NCBI RefSeq assembly: GCF_000710915.1
Contig: NZ_BAUA01000179.1
Location: 1-45,878 of the forward strand
Direction of reading: 5' to 3'
Length of the DNA stretch: 45,878 nt
Origin: Nocardia brasiliensis IFM 10847
GTDB taxonomy: Bacteria > Actinomycetota > Actinomycetes > Mycobacteriales > Mycobacteriaceae
Positions 1 through 7,986 of the stretch are shown in pieces (within the stretch, counting starts at the first letter, position 1; each line of letters starts with the position of its first letter). The notes beneath the pieces were generated by a model. The model made no database searches, was not told the origin of the DNA, and saw only the letters and a program-made list of their open reading frames with translations. A program made the translations under genes and the position numbers.

Positions 1-381
1 TGCATGACCTGTGCCCACCAGGAAGCCAGTGGGCTCGGATCCGGCCATACGACAGTGGAATCGGTGTCGTCGGCGATATCGACGGATACTTGGTTGGCGC
101 GTGTCGAGTTGTCTTGGCGGAACACGGTCGACGATCTCCTTGGAGTCGGTACGTGCACGGGCGACCCCGCGAACGCGGGGTGCCCGTAACGGCGTTGTCG
201 AAACGCCGGGGGACCCAAGGTTGACGTTCCGTCCGAGCAGCTACCGGACCGCTGAGTGCCCGGGCATCCGCGATCCACTACTCACGACACGAAACCCTCT
301 GCCACACTGCATAATTCGAGGGGTCGGCGAGTTAATTGCCACTATAGCAATATTTTGCCGGTGCGGTGGCGTAAGTGCTCG
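1..381. other. Left-edge region without a supported gene
   Basis: No reading frame here has convincing protein character. The open frames are Arg/Gly-rich translations typical of non-coding GC-rich DNA. The only structure I see is the strong hairpin at 158-186. The stretch lies downstream of the leftward oxidoreductase gene ending at 382, so it may hold that gene's 3' untranslated region. Confidence 0.5.
158..186. other. Strong GC-rich hairpin
   Basis: CGGGC-(G)-ACCCCGCG, an AA turn, then CGCGGGGT-GCCCG: a 13-bp stem with a single bulged G. No T-run follows on either strand. It lies about 195 bases past the stop of the leftward gene ending at 382. It could be a U-less actinobacterial terminator or an RNA processing site; which is not decidable from sequence alone. 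Confidence 0.45.
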
Positions 382-804
382 TCAGGATGCCCAGGGGCCG
401 ATACCGCCGACCTTCTCGATGCGGATCCGGGTGAGCAGGCCGGGCGGCGCGTCGGCGGGCGGGAAGTCGACGCCGGGATCGGCCAACGTCGCCGCCAGCT
501 CCTTCAGCAGTTCCGGTGCGCCGCCCTCGACGATCCGGGCGGTGCCGGTGATCGACAGGTAGGGCCGCATCAGCTCGCCGCGTTCGGCGGCCTGAATGGT
601 CACCGCGACGCGGCCGTCGCGGCGGACATTGCGCACCTTCTTGTATTCGCCGAGATGGGCGGTGACCAGTTCGTCGCCGTCCGGAGTCGACTGCAGAGCC
701 ACCCAGACGAGACTGACCTGCGGGCTGCCGTCGGGGTTGAGGGTGACCAGGGTGGCATCGGCGCCGGCACCGATGAGCGCGCGAGCGGATTCGTCGAGTT
801 TCAT
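382..804 (-). CDS. PPOX-class F420/FMN-dependent oxidoreductase
   Basis: A 140-residue single-domain protein of the pyridoxamine 5'-phosphate oxidase-like split-barrel superfamily, matching the short actinobacterial group often called PPOX-class F420-dependent enzymes. Supporting features are the opening 'ATLVTLNPDGSPQVSLVWV' strand pair (about residues 17-35), the central 'KKVRNVRRDGRVAVTI' segment (55-70), the 'YLSITGTARIVEGG' strand, and the short terminus ending 'RIEKVGGIGPWAS'. Such proteins bind a flavin or deazaflavin at a dimer interface and reduce quinones, bilins or other small molecules; the substrate here is unknown. ATG start at 804. It is divergently arranged with the DUF72 gene, the starts being 59 bases apart, so the two share a promoter region. 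F420 versus FMN preference cannot be read from the sequence. Confidence 0.88.
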   Translation of the reverse strand: MKLDESARALIGAGADATLVTLNPDGSPQVSLVWVALQSTPDGDELVTAHLGEYKKVRNVRRDGRVAVTIQAAERGELMRPYLSITGTARIVEGGAPELLKELAATLADPGVDFPPADAPPGLLTRIRIEKVGGIGPWAS

Positions 805-863
805 GTGTTGTCCTACCTCGGGGCAGTCTCTTTCATTCCCGGCGCTGTACTACCGTCGCTGGC

Positions 864-1703
864 ATGCGGCTTCACGTGGGATGTGCGATGTGGACGCACG
901 CGAATTGGCAGGACTGGCAGCCCGCCTCGGGGGACCGGCTCGCGGCGTACGCGCAGCGATGCAACGCGGTGGAGGGCAATACGACCTTCTATGCCATACC
1001 GGCGATGCGCACCGTGGAGTCCTGGGCCAGGCAGACCGCGCCGGATTTCCGGTTCGTGGTGAAGGTGCACAAATCGATCACCCACGAGCGCAGGCTGACC
1101 GAGGCCGACGCCGAACTGCGCACCTTCCTCGCGGCGATCGAACCGCTGGGCTCGCGCGTCCACGCGCTGTGGATCCAGTTGCCCGCCTCGTTCGCTCCGA
1201 CCGACCTCGGCACACTGGCCGGGTTCCTGCGTGAGCTGCCGGGCGGATATCGCCCGGCAGTGGAGGTCCGCCACCGCGCCTTCTTCGAGAACGAGCACGC
1301 CGCGACACACCTGGAGCGCGTCCTCGGCCGCTTCGGCGCCGAATGGGTGACCTTCGACACCACGACCCTGTTCGACGGGCAACCGATCGGCCCCACCGAG
1401 CAGGAGGCCTGGTCGAAGAAGCCGCGGGTGCCGCGCCGGACCCGCGCGCTCACCGAGCATCCGATCGTCCGGTATCACGGTCGTGCCGCGACCGAACGCA
1501 CCGTCGAGGGGTGGCAGCCCTGGCTCGGCACGGTGGTGCAGTGGCTGCGCGAAGGTCGTTCACCCACCGTGTTCATCCACACCCCGGACAATGCCGATGC
1601 CGTGTCGCTGGCCCGCCGCTTCCACGACGAGGTCGCGGCGCGGGTGCCGGAATTGGCCCCGCTGCCGCAGCCCATACCGGTTGAACCGATGACCCTGTTC
1701 TGA
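864..1703 (+). CDS. DUF72 (YecE-like) family protein
   Basis: A 279-residue protein with the TIM-barrel-like DUF72 fold. Seen: an N-terminal 'LHVGCAMWTHANW' strand (the family usually has GxxGW), 'YAQRCNAVEGNTTFY' (the E-N-T-F-Y signature, about residues 29-43), 'FRFVVKVHKSITHERRL' (the F-KxPxxxTH-like motif), 'VEVRHRAFF' and a late 'VFIHTPDNADAVS' (the family's 'fNN' region). The biochemical function of DUF72 is not established; roles near nucleic-acid or metal-cofactor chemistry have been suggested from structure only. It is divergent from the PPOX gene. Length and motif order are normal for the family, and the ATG at 864 gives the expected N terminus. Confidence 0.9.
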   Translation: MRLHVGCAMWTHANWQDWQPASGDRLAAYAQRCNAVEGNTTFYAIPAMRTVESWARQTAPDFRFVVKVHKSITHERRLTEADAELRTFLAAIEPLGSRVHALWIQLPASFAPTDLGTLAGFLRELPGGYRPAVEVRHRAFFENEHAATHLERVLGRFGAEWVTFDTTTLFDGQPIGPTEQEAWSKKPRVPRRTRALTEHPIVRYHGRAATERTVEGWQPWLGTVVQWLREGRSPTVFIHTPDNADAVSLARRFHDEVAARVPELAPLPQPIPVEPMTLF

Positions 1704-1836
1704 CGGGCCACCGGCGGAAGACGAATTCCGCACTGATGCCGATGGTTTGCCGGTCGGCGGCAGGTGCACCAGGGGGCCGGCCATATCCAGTGGTGGGGAC
1801 GTGTTTGTCCGGTCCGTTGCCGGGCATAACCGGCTC

Positions 1837-1992
1837 ATGAAACCGGAGGAAAGCGCGCGCCGCCTACTGGAGGAGATTTTGGCGCGGTACGAGTCTGTCG
1901 AAGAATTCATCGGATTACTCCGGGTCGATCCGCTCGTCGACACCGCAGAACTGCCCGCGTTGTCCGAATATTTCTGGACCCTCCCGACCTGA
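1837..1992 (+). CDS. Small acidic helical protein, 51 aa
   Basis: The frame is open from 1747, but protein-like composition begins at the ATG at 1837. The product begins MKPEESARRLLEEIL, contains 'RYESVEEFIGLLRVDPLVDTAEL' and ends 'SEYFWTLPT'. It is rich in Glu and Leu and looks like two amphipathic helices. I do not recognise a family. It is separated from the DUF72 gene by about 130 bases and could be cotranscribed or independent. G/C-rich third positions and balanced composition support coding; the short length keeps confidence moderate. Confidence 0.5.
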   Translation: MKPEESARRLLEEILARYESVEEFIGLLRVDPLVDTAELPALSEYFWTLPT

Positions 1993-2036
1993 TCTGCCGA
2001 GACTTCCCCGGCAGCAGCACAATTCGTGGTGCGCAC

Positions 2037-2579
2037 CTATCGGCGTTCGATCGGGCGAGTTCTGCGCACGTCGACCTCGCGAACCAGATCGGTCCACTCG
2101 TTCGCCAGCGCGGCCAGCCGCGACCAGGCCACGTGCACGCGCTGCTCGCCGACGTTCTCGGCGGTCATCAGCAGGTGGTCGGCGAGAATTTGGGCGGCGG
2201 CCATCCGGTCGACCGCGCCGCCGAGCGAGGCGGGCGCCCGGTCTCGTGGCTGCCGGGGCGCGAGTTGCTTGGCCACCCAACCGTCGATCACCGTGACGAT
2301 GTCACTGCGGCGACGGTCGACTTCGGCGGTCCGCTCCGGTTGGGCGCGACGGGTGTGGTGCAACTGTGCCAAGGCGCGGGCCAGTTGGGTGACCAGATGG
2401 TCGCCCGGCCGGTCGCCGATCTGCAGCCGCAGTGCGGCCGACAGCTCGTGCCAGTCCGGCAGGATCGGGCGGAGTCCGCTGCCCTCGATCGGCAGGAGGC
2501 GCGATCGCGGTCCGTCGGCGGTCTGCACGGTCAACGGAGGGGGTCGCGCCGGCGCCGGGCGTGCCGGTGGCAAACGCAA
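2037..2579 (-). CDS. DUF4254 family protein
   Basis: The protein matches the DUF4254 family common in Nocardia and Rhodococcus. Seen: 'LPIEGSGLRPILPDWHELSAAL' near the N terminus, then 'DIVTVIDGWVAKQLAP' (the I-D-x-W-V core, about residues 95-110), and 'GGAVDRMAAAQILADHLLMT' followed by 'GEQRVHVAWSRLAALANEWTDLV'. The fold is predicted all-helical and the function is unknown. The start is uncertain. The longest frame uses a TTG at 2579, but the first 17 residues are Pro/Arg-rich and a GTG at 2528 fits family alignments better. No good Shine-Dalgarno supports either start. Confidence 0.72.
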   Translation of the reverse strand: MRLPPARPAPARPPPLTVQTADGPRSRLLPIEGSGLRPILPDWHELSAALRLQIGDRPGDHLVTQLARALAQLHHTRRAQPERTAEVDRRRSDIVTVIDGWVAKQLAPRQPRDRAPASLGGAVDRMAAAQILADHLLMTAENVGEQRVHVAWSRLAALANEWTDLVREVDVRRTRPIERR

Positions 2580-2947
2580 CCCGCTCGAGCCTCGCCGCGT
2601 AGTGGTTGCCGCGACGAACGGGTGCGGCGGTACATGTCGGGCAGCGCTCGGATGTCCGATGGCGTGGGCAAGGTGGGCCTTCCCTGGCGACGGTCGAGGT
2701 GCACCCGACGCCGGCGACCAGCCATGTCCTCGAAGCTCGGCCGGTCGTTCTGCGCGTACCCGAGATAAGGGAGCAGAGCGCCCGGCATCGGATGCGAGTA
2801 CCAGTTTCGTCCGCCGCGCGGCTCGCCGGAAGTCTGATTCGGGTCAGAATGTACCCGGTTTGGCCGCTTCGGTTATGCCTCCGCAATCGGTCGGGTGGCC
2901 GGCATCGAGAGGGGGTCCGCGTCGAAAGACGGTGCGCGGCAGGTTCT

Positions 2948-3886
2948 TCAGCCGGACTCCGTGCCGTACTCCGGCAGCACCGTGAAATGCCGGACGGTGC
3001 CGGACAGGCCCGGCAGCTCCCGGGGCTCGGTCCAGGTGGTGAAGTCGTCGCGGCAGTCGCTGTAGAAGTATTTGCCTTCGTCGTAGGAGTCGAGGAAGAT
3101 CCGCCAGCCGCCGTCTGGGAGCGGAACCACGCATTGGCCTTCGCGCGGGCTGCCCCAACCGGCCCAATCGCTGGTCTTGGTCAGGGTGTACGGCCCGTGC
3201 GGTTCGGTGGCGACGGCCAGTTCGACGTATTTGGTGGTCTCGTTCTTGGTGAACGCGTAATAGCGGTGGTCGCGCCGCACGACGGTGGTGTCGATGTAGC
3301 CGTAGAGCGAACAGGGTTTTCCGTCCGGTCCCGGCGTATCGACGGGGGCCGGTTCGTCCGGTGGCGGCAGGACGGACACCGGGGTGAGGTCGGTCCAGGA
3401 GCGCAGGGACCGGTCGGTGGCGGTCATCAGGTGCGGGGTGAACGAGCAGCCATCGGACAGCGAGACGAGGACGTGCACCCGCCGCTGCGCATCGATCAGC
3501 CATTCCGGCGCCCAAGTGGAGGTTACGCCCGGTATCGGAACAGTGAAGTCGTACAGGTGATTCCAGGTACGCCGATCGGTGCTGCGCGCGAAGCCGATGG
3601 TCTGGCCCTCCCACGCGGTGGTGTAGGCGAGGTAGTAGGCGCGGTCGGCGTGCCGGAAGACGGACGGGTCGCGCAGGAGCCCGGTGGGCGGTCGATAGGC
3701 GGGTCCGCGCAGCAATTCGAAGTTCAGCGCGTCGGCGGATTCGTAGACATACAAATCGGATTCGCTCGTGTCGGTGAACGCGGTCATCGTGTACCGCACG
3801 ATCGGTCCGGCCGCTGCGGCTCGATGCGGCGCGCACAGCGCGATCGGTACCGCCGCCGCCAAGGCCAGCGCGGATCTGCGACTCAT
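2948..3886 (-). CDS. Exported GH43-like five-bladed beta-propeller protein
   Basis: 312 residues beginning with a twin-arginine-like signal, MSRRSALALAAAVPIALC, with likely cleavage near AAAAG (about residue 27). The mature part reads as a glycoside hydrolase family 43/117-type propeller: repeated blade strands such as 'AYYLAYTTAWEGQTIGFARS', an early 'LRDPSVF' with a candidate base Asp73, 'STWAPEWL' with a candidate acid Glu128, and 'GYIDTTVVRRDHRYYAFTKNE'. Such enzymes cleave arabinose or xylose side chains; a substrate such as the host's own arabinogalactan or plant polymer is speculative. I chose ATG 3886 because the extra upstream residues (frame open to 4024) are Arg/Cys-rich and would bury the signal peptide. 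Confidence 0.8.
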   Translation of the reverse strand: MSRRSALALAAAVPIALCAPHRAAAAGPIVRYTMTAFTDTSESDLYVYESADALNFELLRGPAYRPPTGLLRDPSVFRHADRAYYLAYTTAWEGQTIGFARSTDRRTWNHLYDFTVPIPGVTSTWAPEWLIDAQRRVHVLVSLSDGCSFTPHLMTATDRSLRSWTDLTPVSVLPPPDEPAPVDTPGPDGKPCSLYGYIDTTVVRRDHRYYAFTKNETTKYVELAVATEPHGPYTLTKTSDWAGWGSPREGQCVVPLPDGGWRIFLDSYDEGKYFYSDCRDDFTTWTEPRELPGLSGTVRHFTVLPEYGTESG

Positions 3887-4917
3887 CGGCACGTCTGCCA
3901 CCAGAGGAATTATCCAGCGCCGAGTGCGTCGCACGTGCCGACACGCCGCAGGCGGCGCAGTGCACCGGCTCTGCACCGACGTCGCGGAAATCGGTGGAGA
4001 CCAGCGGATATATGAATTGCACAAGTGACCAGTAATGGCCCGATGCGCATTTCGACGATGGGTTCATACCACAATGCGTGGTCTATTCCGAATGCAATAG
4101 TGCGTTTTCCGGCATATGCAGGGTCAGGGGATCATTCCATCCGGAATCGCCCCATAACGTCGAGAATGTGGGTAATCTGGTCGAGTCCCACGCAGTTCGG
4201 GACAGCTCCGCAGAGTGAGTCGTGGTCGCCCCTGCGGCTCACTATCGCTGTACACAGTCCGATGAGGCCCGGGTAATCCCCGGGCCTCATTGGTGTGTAT
4301 TCGGCGGTGGACATTTGCCGTGCGACTCTCGCGCAAGCCGGTGAATTATCTGACCCAGGGCTATTTGCTGCGGAATTCTTCCTATCCGGGTCGCGTCCGG
4401 GTTCGAATGCTCGTGGTCTCGGGTGGTCCTGTGTATCGAATTCGCAACAATAGGGCGATTGCTTGTGTTTCGCGGACCGCGGCCGGCTCTCGGGTCGGAT
4501 CGAACGCGGATCTGCCCGGGGCGCGGCCCCGAGCGGCACGCGGCACGCGGCGTCTTCGTAGCCCAACTACGTTCGGATGGAAAGAATTTCAGTTGGGTGC
4601 GAGGTGGCTGACGTGGGTCGATGCGGTCCGTGGCGGTCGGCCGGAGCGATGCGTCCGGCGCGTCGGCTCAGGCGTTTTGTCCCGAGTGGGACTGGTGCGC
4701 TAGCCTTTCTTCCGGTCCCTCATGTTGTTCGCGTTCGGCAAATGACATCGATATGTTTCCGTCACATTCAAGACGGAATATCCCTATTTCACGTTGTTTC
4801 CTTGCGGCTGGTCCGCAGGTGGCGCTGGTGGCCATCGGCGGACCGGCGTCCGACTGTCGACCGAGGAGGTTCGTTGATGACGGAGTGGTCCGTGGCGCCG
4901 GAGCTGGGCGGGTCCCG
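3887..4917. other. Gene-poor, lower-GC kilobase
   Basis: From the start of the GH43-like gene to the Ala-rich protein I find no reading frame with convincing protein character. GC content is visibly lower than in the neighbours, for example around 4025-4150 and 4330-4450. The segment contains the perfect hairpin at 4262-4290 and, at its right end, a consensus Shine-Dalgarno with a 15-codon frame at 4877-4924. It may carry regulatory RNA or decayed genes; nothing specific is recognisable. Confidence 0.5.
4262..4290. other. Perfect 12-bp hairpin, terminator-like
   Basis: ATGAGGCCCGGG, loop TAATC, CCCGGGCCTCAT: a perfect 12-bp stem with a 5-base loop. No T-run follows. Nothing recognisable as a gene ends here, which makes it unexplained; a small RNA ending at this hairpin is one possibility. 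Confidence 0.55.
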
Positions 4918-4924
4918 TTGGTAG
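4877..4924 (+). other. 15-codon leader-like frame with strong Shine-Dalgarno
   Basis: GAGGAGG at 4863-4869 sits 7 bases before ATG 4877, the best ribosome binding site in the neighbourhood. The frame it opens reads MTEWSVAPELGGSRW and stops at TAG 4922-4924. The longer Ala-rich frame that continues rightwards is in a different register. Either this is a short coupled leader peptide, or an indel near 4915-4922 separates the true N terminus from the Ala-rich body. Confidence 0.4.
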
Positions 4925-5406
4925 GCAAGGTCATTCCACTGCTTTCCGGCAGTGCCGGCGCGACCGCGCTGCTGGAACCGGACATCACCCGTGACCTGCT
5001 CGCGCAGGCCAAGGCCCGGGCGGACAGCGCGGCGAACCGGGCCGGCGCCGCGAGCGGGCGGGCGGTGAACCGGGAGAAGGTACTCGAACACGTCGGGTCC
5101 GCGCACGGTTCTGCGCGGGCGGTGGCCACGGCGGACAACGCTCGCGACGCCGCCTGGCACGCCTACGTCACGGCGAACCACGCCCTGAAGGTCAGTTGCT
5201 ACGCAGTGGCCGCTGCCGAGGCCGTGACCAGGGTGCAACTGGCGGCGGCGCGGGCGCTCGAGGCGGCGAAGGCGGCCGCCTTCGCCCCGGACGATGTGGC
5301 GATCGCAGATCGGGCCGCGGCCGCCGAGGAAGCCGCGGCGGCGGCCAGCAACGGCGCATACGGCGCCCCGCACATCGTGTCGATCCCACGCATCGATCGC
5401 GGCTAG
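4918..5406 (+). CDS. Alanine-rich helical protein, function unknown
   Basis: The protein-like part of this frame begins around 'PLVGKVIPLLSGSAGATALL' and runs for about 160 residues of Ala-rich amphipathic helix: 'EPDITRDLLAQAKARADSAA', 'AAEAVTRVQLAAARALEAAK', 'DRAAAAEEAAAAASNGAYG'. It ends 'PHIVSIPRIDRG'. Coiled-coil or helical-bundle character is likely; I see no signal peptide or catalytic motif and cannot assign a family. The start is unresolved. In-frame candidates are GTG 4885 and TTG 4918, neither with a well-placed Shine-Dalgarno, while the strong Shine-Dalgarno serves an ATG at 4877 in another frame. Coordinates use TTG 4918, which overlaps the stop of that leader frame. Confidence 0.55.
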   Translation: MVGKVIPLLSGSAGATALLEPDITRDLLAQAKARADSAANRAGAASGRAVNREKVLEHVGSAHGSARAVATADNARDAAWHAYVTANHALKVSCYAVAAAEAVTRVQLAAARALEAAKAAAFAPDDVAIADRAAAAEEAAAAASNGAYGAPHIVSIPRIDRG

Positions 5407-5473
5407 CCGCGCCGCGGGGGCCGCGAACTCGCCGTGCGAAGCGGACCTGCGCCGAGTTCAGCTATCTTCCGGT

Positions 5474-5487
5474 TATATTCACGGTTT
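5474..5487 (+). promoter_or_regulatory. -10 box giving a near-leaderless GH1 transcript
   Basis: TATATT at 5474-5479 lies 8 bases before the ATG at 5488, so transcription would start at or within about two bases of the start codon. No Shine-Dalgarno is visible and the -35 region (about 5450-5456) is not consensus. Leaderless mRNAs are common in actinobacteria. Confidence 0.45.
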
Positions 5488-6819
5488 ATGCGTACTTGGA
5501 CTCGGCGGGCGGCGAACGCGGTCGCGGCCTCGCTGGTTGCGCTGCTGGTGCCCGGCGTGGCGGTGGCCGTGCCGCCGGGACCCGCGGCAGGCGTGCCCGC
5601 GCTCGGACCGGATTTCCTGTGGGGCGTCGCTGCGTCCGGTTTTCAATCCGAAGGTCATGTACCGACGAGCAACTGGACCAACTACATCGAAGACGAAGGC
5701 CTGGATCCGTACGGGAACTCGATCGACTTCTTCGACCGGTACGCCGCTGACATCGATCTCGCGAAATCGCTCGGCGTCACGGTGTTCCGCATCGGCATCG
5801 AGTGGGCGCGGCTGCAACCGACCGGCCCGGACCAGTGGGACGCCGACGGTTTCGCGTTCTACGACAAGGTGGTCGCCAAGATCGTCGCGGCGGGCATGCG
5901 GCCGATGATCACCCTCGATCACTGGGTGTATCCGGGCTGGGCCTTCGACCAGGGCGGCTGGGACTCCGACGGCATGGTCGAACACTGGCTGGCCAACATG
6001 AAGAAGGTGGTAGACCGGTACGACCGGCGAGATCCCCTGTGGGTCACCATCAATGAGCCGGTCGCCTACATCATGCACGAAGTGCACAAGAACGAGACCG
6101 ACCAGCGAGTGATGGAGGACCGGGTCGTCGAGGCGCACAACGCGATCTACGACTACATCCACCAGAAGCGTCGTACGGCGAAGGTGACCAGCAACTTCGG
6201 CTATGTCGCGGGCGAAGACGAGCAGGCCAACGGCCAGATCATCGAAAAGATCCGGGACCGGCTCGATTACGTTGGCGTCGACTACTACTTCGCGCGCGGC
6301 GCCGCCCCTTCCAGTGTGTCCGCCCCGGCCCGGGCCATCGCGGACGCGCAGTCCATCGGCATGTGGCAGCTCCCGCTGCGGACCGAGGGCATCTACTATG
6401 CGCTGCAACGGTATTCGCGACTGTTCCCGGGTAAGCCGCTCTACGTGGTGGAGAACGGCATGCCCACCGAGGACGGCAACCCTCGGCTGGACGGCTACAC
6501 CCGCAGCGACCATCTGCGCGACACCATCTACTGGCTGCAACGGGCCAAGGCCGACGGCATGAACCTGATCGGCTACAACTACTGGAGCATCACCGACAAC
6601 TACGAATGGGGCAGCTACACACCGCGATTCGGGCTCTACCAGGTGGACGTCGCGGTCGATCCCGGCTTGGCCCGCAAGCCGACGGACGCCGTCGCCACCT
6701 ACACCGCGATAATCGGCGACGGCGGCGTCCCCGCCGACTACCAACCGACCCGCGAGCCCGCCCCCTGCCACGTAGTGGACTGGTACAACGGCTGCACCGA
6801 CCCTGGCCCCGTCCCGTAG
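5488..6819 (+). CDS. Secreted family 1 glycoside hydrolase (beta-glycosidase type)
   Basis: 443 residues. Residues 1-28 form a Sec-type signal peptide (MRTWTRRAANAVAASLVALL followed by a V/A stretch). The catalytic TIM barrel follows: 'FLWGVAASGFQSEG' (GH1 N-terminal signature, about 43-56), 'FRIGIEWARLQP' (100-111), 'LWVTINEPVAY' with acid/base Glu190, 'VGVDYYFARG', 'YVVENGMPTEDGN' with nucleophile Glu322, and 'GYNYWSITDNYEWGSYTPRFGLYQVD'. Both catalytic glutamates are present, so it should be active on beta-glycosides outside the cell; the sugar specificity is not readable. The C terminus has a short extension with two cysteines, 'CHVVDWYNGCTDP', possibly a disulfide loop. The upstream -10 box lies close enough for leaderless expression. 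It converges with the DUF1304 gene, with only 6 bases between stops. Confidence 0.9.
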   Translation: MRTWTRRAANAVAASLVALLVPGVAVAVPPGPAAGVPALGPDFLWGVAASGFQSEGHVPTSNWTNYIEDEGLDPYGNSIDFFDRYAADIDLAKSLGVTVFRIGIEWARLQPTGPDQWDADGFAFYDKVVAKIVAAGMRPMITLDHWVYPGWAFDQGGWDSDGMVEHWLANMKKVVDRYDRRDPLWVTINEPVAYIMHEVHKNETDQRVMEDRVVEAHNAIYDYIHQKRRTAKVTSNFGYVAGEDEQANGQIIEKIRDRLDYVGVDYYFARGAAPSSVSAPARAIADAQSIGMWQLPLRTEGIYYALQRYSRLFPGKPLYVVENGMPTEDGNPRLDGYTRSDHLRDTIYWLQRAKADGMNLIGYNYWSITDNYEWGSYTPRFGLYQVDVAVDPGLARKPTDAVATYTAIIGDGGVPADYQPTREPAPCHVVDWYNGCTDPGPVP

Positions 6820-6825
6820 CGGCGA

Positions 6826-7197
6826 CTACCCATCGCTGCCCGCGACGAGCACGGCGACGAGCGCGATCGCGCCCGGCAACGCCTGTACCAGCAGAATTCG
6901 GCGACTCGCGGTGGCAGCGCCGTAGATTCCCGCGACGACCACACAGGCGGTGAAGAAGATCATCGCCGCGTGCCCGACCGGGTCCGCGGCGAGCAGTCCC
7001 CAGATCAAACCGGCAGCGAGAAAACCGTTGTACAGGCCCTGGTTCGCCGCGAGCACCTTTGTCTGCTCGGCGAATTCGGCGGAACTGCCGAACGCCGCCC
7101 GCACCCGTGGCGTGGTCCACAGGAACATTTCCATCACCAGGATGTAGACGTGCAGGGCCGCGACCAGCCCGACCAGGATCTCCGCTGCTACGCGCAC
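6826..7197 (-). CDS. DUF1304 small membrane protein
   Basis: 123 residues with four predicted transmembrane helices: 'AAEILVGLVAALHVYILVME', 'NGFLAAGLIWGLLAADP', 'AMIFFTACVVVAGIYGA' and a C-terminal 'LPGAIALVAVLVAG'. The family signatures 'HVYILVMEMFLW' and 'LAANQGLYNGFLAAGLIW' are clear. DUF1304 proteins are widespread inner-membrane proteins of unknown function. The start is GTG at 7197 with GAGGAAG about ten bases upstream. The 3' end abuts the convergent GH1 gene. Confidence 0.9.
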   Translation of the reverse strand: MRVAAEILVGLVAALHVYILVMEMFLWTTPRVRAAFGSSAEFAEQTKVLAANQGLYNGFLAAGLIWGLLAADPVGHAAMIFFTACVVVAGIYGAATASRRILLVQALPGAIALVAVLVAGSDG

Positions 7198-7245
7198 GAT
7201 CGACTCGCTTCCTCGATGGGGCCGGGGTCGGCCGGGTCGAAAGAA

Positions 7246-7274
7246 AACGGGATGTCCTTGTTGGACATCCCGTT
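7246..7274 (-). terminator. Rho-independent terminator of the L,D-transpeptidase gene
   Basis: AACGGGATGTCC, a 5-base loop, then GGACATCCCGTT: a perfect 12-bp stem, 25 bases beyond the stop at 7300. Read on the minus strand it is followed by TTTTCTTTC, a proper U-tract. This is one of only two textbook intrinsic terminators in the window. Confidence 0.85.
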
Positions 7275-7299
7275 TCGGGTCATGAATGGTGCCGGGTGG

Positions 7300-7818
7300 T
7301 TATTCCACGACCTGGACGATGTCGCCCGGCTCGAGGTGACGGTAGGTCGCCTCGGCGGCGTCGGGGTTCATCCGGATACAGCCGTGGGACATCGAATCGA
7401 GCGGGCCGATGTGGGTGGCGATGTCACCGTCGAAGAAGACGGCGAATTCCATCGGAGCATTGTGCATCGTGCTCCAGAAGTGTTCCCGCTTGAAATCGAC
7501 GTCGAAGATGCCGACGTGCGATTCGTAGCCCGGCCTGCCGATCTCGATCGGCTTGGGACCGTAGATGGTCTTGCCGTCCTCCATCAGCCACACTTCCTTG
7601 GTGGACAGCCGCATGCACGCGCGCGTCTTCGGCGCGGTGCACGGCGCGTAGACCGGCGGGGGCGGCGGTGGCTGGATGATCGCCGGGGTGCCGATATCGG
7701 GGCCGCCGGGCCATAGCGGTTCGGCCTGTGCGGTGGCCGTCATGGCGAATCCGGCCGCCACGACCCCGGCCGCCGCCACGGATCTGACCGCCCAATTCCG
7801 AAAACGCTTACTGCTCAT
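7300..7818 (-). CDS. L,D-transpeptidase (YkuD domain), exported
   Basis: 172 residues. Residues 1-32 form a Sec signal (MSSKRFRNWAVRSVAAAGVV onward to AQA-EP), then a Pro-rich linker (49-56), then the YkuD catalytic domain, with 'HIGPLDSMSHGCIRM' carrying the S-H-G-C-x-R signature (His145, catalytic Cys147, Arg149). The family forms 3-3 cross-links in peptidoglycan or attaches proteins to it; with no Ig-like or LysM domain this is a minimal version, shorter than mycobacterial LdtMt enzymes. Start ATG 7818 has AGAGAGG upstream and gives a clean signal peptide; the frame open to 7941 does not look coding. A strong terminator follows. Confidence 0.9.
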   Translation of the reverse strand: MSSKRFRNWAVRSVAAAGVVAAGFAMTATAQAEPLWPGGPDIGTPAIIQPPPPPPVYAPCTAPKTRACMRLSTKEVWLMEDGKTIYGPKPIEIGRPGYESHVGIFDVDFKREHFWSTMHNAPMEFAVFFDGDIATHIGPLDSMSHGCIRMNPDAAEATYRHLEPGDIVQVVE

Positions 7819-7986
7819 CAAATTTCCGACCTCTCTTCGCCTTGCCGCCACACTGCGTGCCGAATGCCAGGGTGATAGGAGTACCTCGTCGCAAACGCTC
7901 CAGAAATCCGAGGTGCTGAGATCATCGCGGACGGTGCGCACGTGGTCAATCGCGGCGCGCGAATTGTTAGCCGAACTATGCCGCTA

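Noticed and set aside
2531..2788. 85-codon frame on the minus strand upstream of the DUF4254 gene
   Set aside because: The first 50 residues have passable composition, but the end is Arg/Cys-rich, it overlaps the DUF4254 start in another frame, and I recognise no family.
4621..4917. N-terminal extension of the Ala-rich protein back to 4621
   Set aside because: The extra 99 residues are Ser/Cys/Arg-rich with mixed third-position bias, unlike the body, so this is read-through of a non-coding frame.
5479..6771. Long open frame antisense to the GH1 gene
   Set aside because: Composition is Val/Asp/Arg-rich with no motifs; it mirrors the codon bias of the real gene, which has both catalytic glutamates and a signal peptide. 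The same applies to long antisense frames at 9315-11015, 36437-37900 and 41360-42724.
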